A stretch of DNA of 14,335 bases from an uncultured Clostridia bacterium (lineage in GTDB: Bacteria > Bacillota > Clostridia > RGIG6154): contig CAKSHV010000007.1 of the NCBI GenBank assembly GCA_934457515.1, positions 1 through 14,335 of the forward strand, written 5' to 3'. The notes below the pieces were generated by a model. It saw only the letters and a program-made list of their open reading frames with translations. It had not been told where the DNA came from and searched no databases. The translations under genes were made by a program, and so were the position numbers. Each line of letters opens with the position of its first letter. Within the stretch, counting starts at the first letter, position 1. Below are positions 6,873 through 13,635 of the stretch, in pieces.

Positions 6873-8426
6873 ATGGCAGTAAAATTGATTATGCTGATTT
6901 TCTTCTTTGCGGTAATGGTGGGCGTTGGGCTGTATTGCCGCCGCCATTCCACCGATGTAAACGGCTTTGTATTGGGCGGTCGCTCGGTCGGTCCGTGGCT
7001 TACGGCGTTTGCATACGGTACAAGCTACTTTTCGGCGGTTATTTTCATCGGCTATGCCGGTCAGTTCGGCTGGAAATTCGGCATTGCCTCCACATGGATC
7101 GGTCTCGGCAACGCATTTTTGGGCTCGCTTCTTGCCTGGGTGGTTCTGGGCAGACGCACAAGACTGATGACCCAGCGCTTAAAAAGCGCAACCATGCCGG
7201 AATTTTTCGGTGAGCGCTACTTAAGCAAAGGCTTAAAAATCGGCGCGTCGGTCATTGTTTTCGTGTTCCTGATTCCCTACACCGCGTCGCTTTATAACGG
7301 ACTTTCCCGCCTGTTTGCCATGGCATTTCATGTTGATTATGCATGGTGCATTGTGATTATGGCGGTCTTAACCGGTATTTACGTTATCGCGGGCGGCTAC
7401 ATGGCAACGGCGATTAACGACTTTATTCAGGGCATTATTATGCTGGCAGGCATTGTGGCGGTTATCGCAGCCGTTTTAATGCAGCACGGCGGCTTTATGG
7501 GTTCGCTTGAGGGATTGGCTGCAGTTTCCGACCCTGAGGTTTCGACCATGCCGGGCGCGTTTGCATCGTTCTTCGGACCGAATCCCATGGACCTTTTGCG
7601 TGTGGTGATTTTAACTTCGCTCGGCACATGGGGCTTGCCGCAGATGGTGCAGAAATTCTATGCGATTAAAAGCGAAAAGGCAATTGCAAAAGGCACCGTT
7701 ATTTCCACAATCTTTGCCATTATCGTTGCGGGCGGCTGCTATTTCTTGGGCGGCTTCGGCAGACTGTTTTCGGACAGAATAAATATTGCGGCAAACGGCT
7801 ACGATTCCATTATCCCCGTCATGCTGGAGGGACTTCCCGATATTTTGATGGGCGTTGTGGTGGTTTTGGTGCTGTCCGCGTCCATGTCCACACTGTCGTC
7901 TTTGGTTTTGGCGTCCGGCTCGACGTTAACGCTTGACTTCATCAAAGGCAACATCTGCAAGAAAATGAGCGAAAAAACACAGCTTTTGGTGCTGAGAATT
8001 TTAATTGTTGTGTTCATTTTAATATCGGTTGTTATCGCACTTGTGCAGTACAACAGCAACGTAACCTTCATTGCACAGCTCATGGGCATTTCGTGGGGTG
8101 CGCTGGCAGGCGCGTTTTTAGCACCGTTTCTGTATGGTCTGTACTCCAAGCGCGCAACCAAGGCTTCGGCTTGGGCAAGCTTTATTTTCGGCGCAGGCAT
8201 TATGATTTTTAACATGTTCTTTAAGGCATACCTGCCCGGCTTTATGCAGTCGCCGATCGACTGCGGCGTTGTGGCAATGCTTGCGGGGCTTGTGATTGTG
8301 CCGGTTGTGAGTCTGTTTACCAAAAAGCCGGACAAGGCTTTTGTTGATGGTATATTTGATTGTTATGAAAAGAAAGTTTTCGTTCCCGCACGTGAGGCGC
8401 TGGGCGATGACGAGGAGGAAAAGTAA
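6873..8426 (+). CDS. Sodium:solute symporter (SSS family), T-box regulated
   Basis: A 517-residue permease of the sodium:solute symporter family (PutP/PanF-like, LeuT fold, about 13 membrane helices), driving solute uptake with Na+. The sequence shows the N-terminal helix, then VLGGRSVGPWLTAFAYGTSYFS (from about 33; the GGRS motif and the unwound TM1 region), RLKSATMPEFFGERY (about 102-116), and the TM8 motif SMSTLSS (337-343) supplying the Na2-site serines. A short charged tail ends the protein. The substrate cannot be read from sequence; the tyrosine-type T-box upstream suggests tyrosine or a related aromatic compound. The ATG at 6873 follows AAAGGTAAGG. The stop is 2 nt before the ligase start, whose ribosome binding site lies inside this gene, so the two are translationally coupled. 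Confidence 0.92.
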   Translation: MAVKLIMLIFFFAVMVGVGLYCRRHSTDVNGFVLGGRSVGPWLTAFAYGTSYFSAVIFIGYAGQFGWKFGIASTWIGLGNAFLGSLLAWVVLGRRTRLMTQRLKSATMPEFFGERYLSKGLKIGASVIVFVFLIPYTASLYNGLSRLFAMAFHVDYAWCIVIMAVLTGIYVIAGGYMATAINDFIQGIIMLAGIVAVIAAVLMQHGGFMGSLEGLAAVSDPEVSTMPGAFASFFGPNPMDLLRVVILTSLGTWGLPQMVQKFYAIKSEKAIAKGTVISTIFAIIVAGGCYFLGGFGRLFSDRINIAANGYDSIIPVMLEGLPDILMGVVVVLVLSASMSTLSSLVLASGSTLTLDFIKGNICKKMSEKTQLLVLRILIVVFILISVVIALVQYNSNVTFIAQLMGISWGALAGAFLAPFLYGLYSKRATKASAWASFIFGAGIMIFNMFFKAYLPGFMQSPIDCGVVAMLAGLVIVPVVSLFTKKPDKAFVDGIFDCYEKKVFVPAREALGDDEEEK

Positions 8427-8428
8427 AA

Positions 8429-10063
8429 ATGGTTATAACGGAATTGCTGACAAGAAACGCACAGTTTTACGGTGATGATGTCAGTCTGGTGGAAATTAAC
8501 CCGTCCGATAAGCACGACAAGGCAATCACCTGGCGGGAATACGAATTAATTGAGTCGAACCCCGCAGAGCGCTATCGCAGAGAAATCACCTGGCGTGAGT
8601 TCGACGTGAAAGCAAACCGCTTTGCAAACCTTTTGCTCACGCGCGGCGTGAAAAAGGGCGATAAGGTTGCAATTCTTCTCATGAACTGCATTGAATGGCT
8701 GCCCATCTACTTTGGCATTTTGAAAACGGGCGCGCTGGCGGTTCCCATGAACTACCGCTATTCTGCAGAAGAAATTAAGTATTGCTTAGAGCTCTCCGAG
8801 TCGGAAAATCTGATTTTCGGACCGGAATTTATCGGGCGCGTGGAAAGCATTTTCGATGATTTGAAAGACGTGAAAAACCTGTTCTATGTGGGCGAGGACA
8901 CGCCTCCCTTTGCGGACAGCTATGACACGCTTACCAAATACTGCTCGTCGGTTGCTCCTGCCATTCCCTTAAAGGAAGAGGACGATGCGGCAATTTACTT
9001 TTCGTCGGGCACAACCGGCTTTCCGAAAGCCATTCTGCACAGTCACAGAGCGCTGATGTCGGCTTGTGAAACCGAGCAGCACCATCACGGTCAAACCAAA
9101 AACGATGTGTTTTTGTGTATTCCGCCCCTGTATCACACGGGCGCGAAAATGCACTGGTTCGGAAGCCTGCTTTCGGGCAGCAAAGGCGTTTTGCTGCGCG
9201 GCATTAAGCCGGAATGGATTTTAAGCGCAATCTCCCGCGAAAAAGCGACCATTGTTTGGCTGCTTGTGCCGTGGGTACAGGATATTTTAGACGCTTTGGA
9301 CAGAGGCGAGATTAAAAAAGAGGATTACGAGCTTGACCAGTGGCGGCTTATGCACATCGGCGCCCAGCCTGTTCCGCCCAGCCTGATTAAGCGTTGGCTG
9401 CAGCATTTTCCGAATCATCAGTATGACACGAACTACGGTTTAAGCGAGTCTATCGGCCCCGGCTGCGTGCACCTCGGCATCGGAAACATCAGAAAAGTGG
9501 GCGCAATCGGCGTTCCGGGCTATCACTGGAAAGCAAAGATTGTAAACCCAAACGGCGTGGAAGTAAAACAAGGCGATGTGGGCGAGCTGATTGTAAACGG
9601 CCCCGGCGTTATGAAATGCTATTTTAACAACCCCGAGGCAACGGCGGAATGTTTAAAAGACGGCTGGCTGTACACCGGCGATATGGCGCGCCAAGACGAG
9701 GACGGTTTTATTTACCTGGTAGACCGCAAAAAAGACGTTATCATCACGGGCGGCGAGAATTTATATCCTGTTCAGATTGAAGATTTTCTGCGCAAGCATG
9801 ACGCGATTAAAGACGTGGCGGTTATCGGACTGCCGGACGAGCGCTTAGGCGAAATTGCGGCGGCAATTATCGAGGTCAAACCCGATAAGGTGCTGACGGA
9901 AGAACAGGTTATGGACTTTTGTTCTGAAATGCCGCGCTACAAGCGCCCGCGCAAGATTATTTTTGCAGCCGTTCCGCGCAACCCCACCGGCAAAATCGAA
10001 AAGCCGAAGCTGCGTGAAATCTATTGCGGAAAGCGCTTGGTTGAGGCGCAGACAACAAAATAA
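8429..10063 (+). CDS. AMP-forming acyl/aryl-CoA ligase (class I adenylate-forming enzyme)
   Basis: A 544-residue acid-CoA ligase that adenylates a carboxylic acid with ATP and then forms the CoA thioester. All core motifs are present: P-loop YFSSGTTGFPK (190-200), A5 YGLSES (336-341), YTGD (415-418, D418 for the ribose), hinge D432-R433 followed by KKDVIITGGENLYP, and the catalytic lysine K522 in NPTGKIEKPK. PPLYHTGAKMHWFG (about 232-245) lies in the region shaping the acyl pocket. The acid is not identifiable. Residues about 22-61 hold two related 20-residue segments, each ending near ITWRE(Y/F). The GAGGAGG ribosome binding site lies in the end of the symporter gene. Pairing with a transporter suggests import followed by CoA activation, both under the T-box. 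Confidence 0.93.
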   Translation: MVITELLTRNAQFYGDDVSLVEINPSDKHDKAITWREYELIESNPAERYRREITWREFDVKANRFANLLLTRGVKKGDKVAILLMNCIEWLPIYFGILKTGALAVPMNYRYSAEEIKYCLELSESENLIFGPEFIGRVESIFDDLKDVKNLFYVGEDTPPFADSYDTLTKYCSSVAPAIPLKEEDDAAIYFSSGTTGFPKAILHSHRALMSACETEQHHHGQTKNDVFLCIPPLYHTGAKMHWFGSLLSGSKGVLLRGIKPEWILSAISREKATIVWLLVPWVQDILDALDRGEIKKEDYELDQWRLMHIGAQPVPPSLIKRWLQHFPNHQYDTNYGLSESIGPGCVHLGIGNIRKVGAIGVPGYHWKAKIVNPNGVEVKQGDVGELIVNGPGVMKCYFNNPEATAECLKDGWLYTGDMARQDEDGFIYLVDRKKDVIITGGENLYPVQIEDFLRKHDAIKDVAVIGLPDERLGEIAAAIIEVKPDKVLTEEQVMDFCSEMPRYKRPRKIIFAAVPRNPTGKIEKPKLREIYCGKRLVEAQTTK

Positions 10064-10070
10064 AAAAAGA

Positions 10071-10088
10071 GCACGCCGTTTGGCGTGT
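10071..10088 (+). terminator. Short hairpin after the ligase gene
   Basis: CACGCC (10072-10077) and GGCGTG (10082-10087) form a 6-bp stem with a GTTT loop, followed only by TGTTT. It is a weak terminator on its own and probably acts together with the next hairpin. Confidence 0.45.
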
Positions 10089-10103
10089 GTTTAAAGAGAA
10101 AAC

Positions 10104-10136
10104 AAGGCTGATTAAAATTTTAATCAGCCTTTTCTT
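10104..10136. terminator. Bidirectional terminator between the ligase and the XRE gene
   Basis: A perfect 28-nt palindrome (10104-10131, GGCTGATTAAAA with its complement) has T-rich flanks on both strands: TTTTCTTTT on plus and TTGTTTT on minus. It sits between convergent genes and can end both transcripts. A second hairpin, 10177-10184 with 10192-10199, lies just past the XRE stop codon but lacks a U-run. Confidence 0.8.
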
Positions 10137-10201
10137 TTCAAGAGGATAGGAAAAAAGCTTTGGAATCGGTTTCCTGAGCCAAAACGGAAGTTTTTGGCTG
10201 C

Positions 10202-10540
10202 TTATAGCAAAATACCGCAGGATTTTGCATAAGCCGTTAAAATTTCTTCGGCATATAAGGCTTGCTGCGGCGTCATTTTCGCAAGCATTTTTTCTATCGG
10301 GGACGACGCGTTTCCCATGCTTGCGCCGAACAGCAGATAGTCGGCGCTGACCTCCAATATTTTGCAAAGCTCCATAAGAGAGGGGAGCGACATGCCGTTT
10401 AACCCCCGCTCAATGTCGCTGATGTGCTGACAGCTCACATTCAGGTGTTCGGCAATAAACTCCTGCGTGTATCTTTTGTTTTTTCTTGCCGCCCTTATTC
10501 TTTGTCCGATGGGCATATAGTCATAGTTTTTTATCTTCAT
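10202..10540 (-). CDS. XRE/Cro-family helix-turn-helix regulator
   Basis: A 112-residue DNA-binding protein with an N-terminal HTH_3 domain (about 11-70): IGQRIRAARKNKRYTQEFIAEHL, where the TQEFIAEHLNVSCQHISDIERG segment (25-46) is the helix-turn-helix, followed by the SLPSLMELCKIL and VSADYLLFG elements that complete the five-helix fold. The remaining 40 residues, including TPQQALYAEEILTAYAK, are probably a small dimerisation helix; there is no peptidase or metabolite-binding domain. The ATG at 10540 follows an AGGA about 11 nt upstream. It is divergent from the secreted-protein gene at 10692 across 151 nt, so it may repress itself and that neighbour. The target is inference. Confidence 0.92.
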   Translation of the reverse strand: MKIKNYDYMPIGQRIRAARKNKRYTQEFIAEHLNVSCQHISDIERGLNGMSLPSLMELCKILEVSADYLLFGASMGNASSPIEKMLAKMTPQQALYAEEILTAYAKSCGILL

Positions 10541-10572
10541 TTATCCACGTCCTAAAATCAGATTCTACTTAT

Positions 10573-10654
10573 ATTATAAAACTATTATCTGAAAAATACA
10601 TCAACTTATACATTTAAACTAAAACTTATGCTTGACAAATCAAACAACAAGTTG
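10573..10654. promoter_or_regulatory. Divergent control region of the XRE gene: minus-strand -10 and possible operator repeats
   Basis: On the minus strand TATAAT (10578-10573) lies 32 nt above the XRE start codon; its best -35, TTGATG, is about 20 nt away, so this promoter looks weak. Repeats suited to a dimeric regulator occur between the genes: CAACTT 10602-10607 opposing AAGTTG 10649-10654, and ACAAC-AA-GTTGT at 10644-10655, inside the spacer of the strong plus-strand promoter. ACTTAT occurs three times across the region. Regulator binding here is inferred. Confidence 0.4.
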
Positions 10655-10660
10655 TATAAT
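10632..10660 (+). promoter_or_regulatory. Perfect sigma-A promoter for the secreted stalk-domain protein
   Basis: TTGACA (10632-10637), 17 nt, TATAAT (10655-10660): an exact consensus. The expected start near 10667 gives a very short leader with a full AAGGAGG Shine-Dalgarno site at 10679-10685, so strong expression is expected unless repressed. Confidence 0.9.
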
Positions 10661-10691
10661 CAAATTAAATAAAGTCCAAGGAGGAGTTTAA

Positions 10692-11459
10692 ATGAAGAAA
10701 GTAAGAGCAATGCTGCTGTGTGCCTTTATGCTTTTGGGCGTTTTCAGCGTGCCGGCACAGGCAAAGGTGGGGGACGTAATCGGCGAGGCACTGAACACCG
10801 ATATTGTCGCCTATATTAACGGTGCTCCTCTTCCGTCTTATGCTGTAAACGGACAGTCGGCAGTTGTTGCGGAGGACTTACGGAATTTCGGATTTGATGT
10901 TGTATGGAACGGAGAAAGCCGCAGCCTTACTATAACGCGGAATGCAAGTTATCAGTTCGGACTTTTAAACGCCAACAAGGACGGTATCATTCCCGGCACG
11001 AAATATGCAGATATTTTGGAAACAGACATTCGCGTATACGCAGGCGGAAAACAGATTACTTCGTATGCGCTGAACGGTTATACCATGATTCCCATGGAGG
11101 AGCTTACCGTTTTCGGAGCGGTGCACTGGGTGCCTGCGGAGCGGGCGATAAAGCTGCAAATTGAGGATACGTATTATTACGGAACAACCGTGCCCGATTA
11201 TACATATGTGACGGGAATCCCGTTGAAAGGGACTTATAAAAAAGACGGTTCGGTTATTTATTATTATGAAGATACGGAGTATGGCGAATGGTCGGAAATG
11301 GTGGATTACATGGCGTATTTGAGGGATAACGGTTGGGTGGAAGTGAGCATGAACGAAACCAAAACTTCGCTTATGTATAACTATAAAAAAGACGGTGTTT
11401 TGGCTACTGTTTGCTATGAACCGGATTTTGATGAAGTGTGGATTATTGTTGATGAGTAA
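10692..11459 (+). CDS. Secreted protein with two copper-amine-oxidase-N-like (stalk) repeats
   Basis: A 255-residue exported protein. Residues 1-24 form a signal peptide (KK-x-R start, hydrophobic core, cleavage predicted after AQA-24). Two related 47-residue segments follow, D37-R83 and D112-E158. Each has a short beta start, an internal (I/S)-x-S-Y-A-(V/L)-N-G motif, an acidic helix with E-(D/E)-L and FG, and a final strand, matching the copper-amine-oxidase-N1-type domain common in clostridial surface proteins. These domains carry no oxidase activity. The C-terminal part (about 160-255) is rich in Tyr, Asp and Glu and is not recognised. No anchor or sortase signal is seen, so it is probably released or loosely wall-bound. 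It is monocistronic with a perfect promoter and is divergent from an XRE regulator. Its role is unknown. Confidence 0.8.
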   Translation: MKKVRAMLLCAFMLLGVFSVPAQAKVGDVIGEALNTDIVAYINGAPLPSYAVNGQSAVVAEDLRNFGFDVVWNGESRSLTITRNASYQFGLLNANKDGIIPGTKYADILETDIRVYAGGKQITSYALNGYTMIPMEELTVFGAVHWVPAERAIKLQIEDTYYYGTTVPDYTYVTGIPLKGTYKKDGSVIYYYEDTEYGEWSEMVDYMAYLRDNGWVEVSMNETKTSLMYNYKKDGVLATVCYEPDFDEVWIIVDE

Positions 11460-11463
11460 GAAA

Positions 11464-11489
11464 AAAGGCGCGCCGTGAGGTGCGCCTTT
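11464..11489 (+). terminator. Intrinsic terminator after the secreted stalk-domain gene
   Basis: An 11-bp stem with one G-U pair (11464-11474 with 11479-11489) and a GTGA tetraloop, whose 3' arm ends in TTT. It begins 4 nt after the stop codon and is the first of five consecutive stem-loops. Confidence 0.75.
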
Positions 11490-11612
11490 AACCGTTCCGA
11501 CCGGCTTGAGTCGGGCGGAACGGTTTGCCCGCCGCGCGGAATGTGCGGCGGGGGTTTGAGGGGCGCGCGTTGTGCGCCCCGAAAGGGCGCGGTCGAAGGT
11601 CGCGCCCTTTTT
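11490..11612 (+). other. Array of four further stem-loops, the last being a strong terminator
   Basis: Directly after the first terminator come four GC-rich hairpins: 11490-11499 with 11516-11525 (10 bp, plus an inner 4-bp stem), 11528-11535 with 11545-11552 (8 bp), 11560-11566 with 11574-11580 (7 bp), and 11582-11591 with 11601-11610 (10 bp, followed by a T-run to 11612). The last is a good plus-strand terminator and could also stop the spoVA transcript arriving from the other side. No gene fits here. It could be a tandem terminator block or a small structured RNA. Confidence 0.6.
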
Positions 11613-11656
11613 CATGCTCAAATTTTGAAAAAATGAAATTTTAATGGGAAATTAAA

Positions 11657-11699
11657 GCGGTTTTAAGAGCATTTTAACGCGTTTTAAGGCGTTTAACGG
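11657..11699. repeat. Phased TTTTAA repeats downstream of spoVAE
   Basis: TTTTAA occurs at 11661, 11672 and 11682, and TTTAA at 11692, separated by GC-containing spacers such as GCG, a period of 10-11 bp. This matches the helical repeat, so intrinsic bending is possible. It lies directly after the spoVAE stop codon and is non-coding. Confidence 0.5.
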
Positions 11700-12053
11700 T
11701 CACTTTTCGCTCGGTTTTGTGACAAGCGAGGCAATAACGGCAAATAAAATCGCCGCCGTAATGCCGCCGGCAGTGGCGGTTAAACCGCCCGTAAAAATGC
11801 CGATAAACCCTTGCTCGGCAACCGCTTTTTGCACGCCCTTGGCAAGCGAATAGCCAAACCCTGTAAGGGGCACGGTTGCGCCCGCGCCGCCCCATGCGGC
11901 AATTTGGTCGTATATACCGAACAGGTGCAGAAAAACGCCCGCCACAACATAGGTAACCAAAATTCTCGCGGGCGTCAGCTTGGTTCTGTCAATTAAAATC
12001 TGTCCGATTGCGCACAAAACGCCGCCCGTTATAAAAGCCTGCAAATAATGCAT
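11700..12053 (-). CDS. spoVAE: Stage V sporulation protein AE (SpoVAEb-type)
   Basis: Small membrane subunit of the SpoVA channel, which moves calcium-dipicolinate into the forespore and releases it at germination. The 117 residues form about four membrane segments. Typical features are the opening MHYLQAFITGGVLCAIGQILIDRTKLTPARILVTYV and the G-G-A-G-A-T-V-P-L-TGFG motif (about 56-66) shared with SpoVAC. The C-terminus ends in a short basic tail. Its ATG abuts the spoVAD stop codon, indicating tight translational coupling. It is the last gene of a three-gene spoVAC-spoVAD-spoVAE operon, the minimal clostridial form without spoVAA, AB or AF here. Confidence 0.93.
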   Translation of the reverse strand: MHYLQAFITGGVLCAIGQILIDRTKLTPARILVTYVVAGVFLHLFGIYDQIAAWGGAGATVPLTGFGYSLAKGVQKAVAEQGFIGIFTGGLTATAGGITAAILFAVIASLVTKPSEK

Positions 12054-13055
12054 TTAATTTTCGCTCCTTTCAATGGCAATGCAGTGCGCAATGCCGGGTA
12101 TGCTTTCGCCCTGAAAGCTGCTGGTGGGGCTCATGAGCGCGCCGGTCGCGGCAAGCAGTATGCGCTTGCACTTCTTTTCTTTCAGCAAATGATACAGCCA
12201 GGACGAAAAAACCGAGGCGCAGCAGCCGCATCCCGAGCCGCCCGCGTGCACGTCCTGTGCTTTTTTATCAAATATTTTGTCGCCGCAGTCAATGTAGCGG
12301 TCTTTTAAATCAATGCCGTATTTTTTTAACTGGTCATAGGCAACCTGCATGCCGACATGCCCCAAATCGCCCGTTACCACATAGTCAAAATAGTCGGGCG
12401 ATAAATTTCTGTCCTCAAAGTGCCGTTTTATGCTTTCAATCGCGGCGGGCGCCATGGCAGCGCCCATATTGTTCGCGTCTGTTATGCCGTAGTCTACAAT
12501 TTTTCCCACCGTTGCATGGGTAATCTCAATTTTGCCGCCCGTTCCGATAAGCGCTGCGCCCGAGCCCGTTACCGTCCACTGCGCGGTCGGCGTGCGCTGC
12601 CCGCCGTATTCAAGCGGAAAGCGGTATTGCCTTTCGGAGCTGCAAAAATGGCTGGACGTAATGGCAACCGCCTTTTTTGCATACCCGCCGTGCACCGCCA
12701 TTGCCGCCAAAATCATGCCCTCCACAAAGGTGGAACATGCGCCGTACAGCCCGAAAAACGGAATGTGAAAGTCCACCAATCCGAAATTGGAGCTGATGCA
12801 CTGATTCAAAAGGTCCCCGCAGAACACCAAATCAATGTTTTCCGCTTTTTCACCCGCTTTGTTTAAAAGCGTGCTCAAGTTGGTCTTTAACAGCTTGCTT
12901 TCCGCTTTTTCCCACGATTTTTCCGAAAGGCGGGAGTCGATAAAAATATTGTCGTAATAGGGCGCAAGATTGCCTTCTCCCTCTTTTTTGCCGACAGAAG
13001 ACGCCGTTTCCAAAATGCACGGCTTGTTTGTGCCCGAAAAAGATATTGTTTTCAT
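12054..13055 (-). CDS. spoVAD: Stage V sporulation protein AD (dipicolinate-binding, thiolase-like fold)
   Basis: Soluble, membrane-associated subunit of the SpoVA complex that binds dipicolinic acid for uptake into the forespore. The 333 residues have the usual length and a ketoacyl-synthase/thiolase-like fold. Recognisable parts are the start KTISFSGTNKPCILETAS, FFGLYGACSTFVEGM with C107 at the thiolase active-site position, SSHFCSSERQYRFPLEYG (about 134-151), TGSGAA (163-168) and GGSGCGCCASVFSSW near the C-terminus. SpoVAD is not known to have synthase activity; the fold is thought to be reused for dipicolinate binding. The ATG at 13055 follows AAAGGAGGAG. It lies 12 nt after spoVAC and directly abuts spoVAE. 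Confidence 0.96.
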   Translation of the reverse strand: MKTISFSGTNKPCILETASSVGKKEGEGNLAPYYDNIFIDSRLSEKSWEKAESKLLKTNLSTLLNKAGEKAENIDLVFCGDLLNQCISSNFGLVDFHIPFFGLYGACSTFVEGMILAAMAVHGGYAKKAVAITSSHFCSSERQYRFPLEYGGQRTPTAQWTVTGSGAALIGTGGKIEITHATVGKIVDYGITDANNMGAAMAPAAIESIKRHFEDRNLSPDYFDYVVTGDLGHVGMQVAYDQLKKYGIDLKDRYIDCGDKIFDKKAQDVHAGGSGCGCCASVFSSWLYHLLKEKKCKRILLAATGALMSPTSSFQGESIPGIAHCIAIERSEN

Positions 13056-13067
13056 AGCTCCTCCTTT

Positions 13068-13511
13068 TCACATCAGTCCGCCGAGATAGTAACATATGCC
13101 CGCAATAACCGAGGCAATCACGCCGTAGGCGATAACCGGCCCCGCAATGGAGAAAATTTTGGCGCCCACGCCCATAACCATGCCTTCCGGCTTAAACTCC
13201 ACGGCGGGCGACACAACCGCGTTTGCAAAGCCGGTTATGGGAACCAGCGTGCCTGCACCCGCGTGCTTTGCAATATTGTCGTAAAGATGAAGTGCCGTAA
13301 GCAGCGCCGAAAGGAAAATCAGGGATATGCAGTTTAAGGTGCCGCTTTCTTCCTTGTCAAAGCCTAAGTATGCAAAAAGGCTGAGCAGCGCCTCGCCCAG
13401 CACACAAATCAAACCGCCGATGCAAAATGCCTTTAAAAGGTTCAGTCCCGTTTTGGACGACGGTGCGAACGAGTCGGCGTATTGCTTATAATCCGCATTG
13501 TTCATTCTCAT
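13068..13511 (-). CDS. spoVAC: Stage V sporulation protein AC
   Basis: Integral membrane subunit of the SpoVA dipicolinate channel; in Bacillus SpoVAC behaves as a mechanosensitive channel. The 147 residues begin with a short soluble stretch (to about 20), then about four membrane segments. Conserved features are KTGLNLLKAFCIGGLICVLGE and AGAGTLVPITGFANAV (about 88-103), homologous to the matching motif in SpoVAE. The ATG at 13511 is preceded by AAAAAGGAGGATG. It is the first gene of the operon. A convincing sigma-G promoter was not found in the 124 nt upstream, although forespore-specific sigma-G control is the norm for the family. Confidence 0.95.
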   Translation of the reverse strand: MRMNNADYKQYADSFAPSSKTGLNLLKAFCIGGLICVLGEALLSLFAYLGFDKEESGTLNCISLIFLSALLTALHLYDNIAKHAGAGTLVPITGFANAVVSPAVEFKPEGMVMGVGAKIFSIAGPVIAYGVIASVIAGICYYLGGLM

Positions 13512-13563
13512 GTTTTCATCCTCCTTTTTGGTTAGTTTTTGCCCGAATATGAAAAATTATGCA

Positions 13564-13603
13564 TTAAAAAACGCACCAACCAATGCGTTGATGCGTTTTT
13601 TAA
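13564..13603. terminator. Intrinsic terminator of the LamG/stalk-domain gene
   Basis: A 12-bp stem (13564-13575 with 13592-13603) of CGCA plus a six-A tract and its complement, with an inner CAAC/GTTG stem in the loop. On the minus strand it ends in TTTTTT and lies about 33 nt after the stop at 13636. It insulates that gene from spoVAC, and works on paper in both directions. Confidence 0.75.
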
Positions 13604-13635
13604 AATTTGTAATCGTGCGGACGTCCTTTAAAAAA

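Noticed and set aside
7799..8335. A 178-codon open frame antisense to the symporter
   Set aside because: It mirrors the codon pattern of the symporter, has no promoter or domain, and the plus-strand gene is clearly real.
10965..11621. A 218-codon open frame on the minus strand
   Set aside because: It is antisense to the signal-peptide protein and runs through the hairpin array. Its composition is rich in His and Arg with no recognisable domain, and the plus-strand gene has a perfect promoter and ribosome binding site.
13512..13563. Sigma-G promoter for spoVAC
   Set aside because: A CATATT resembling a forespore -10 is present, but no matching -35 was found at the right distance, so it was not listed.
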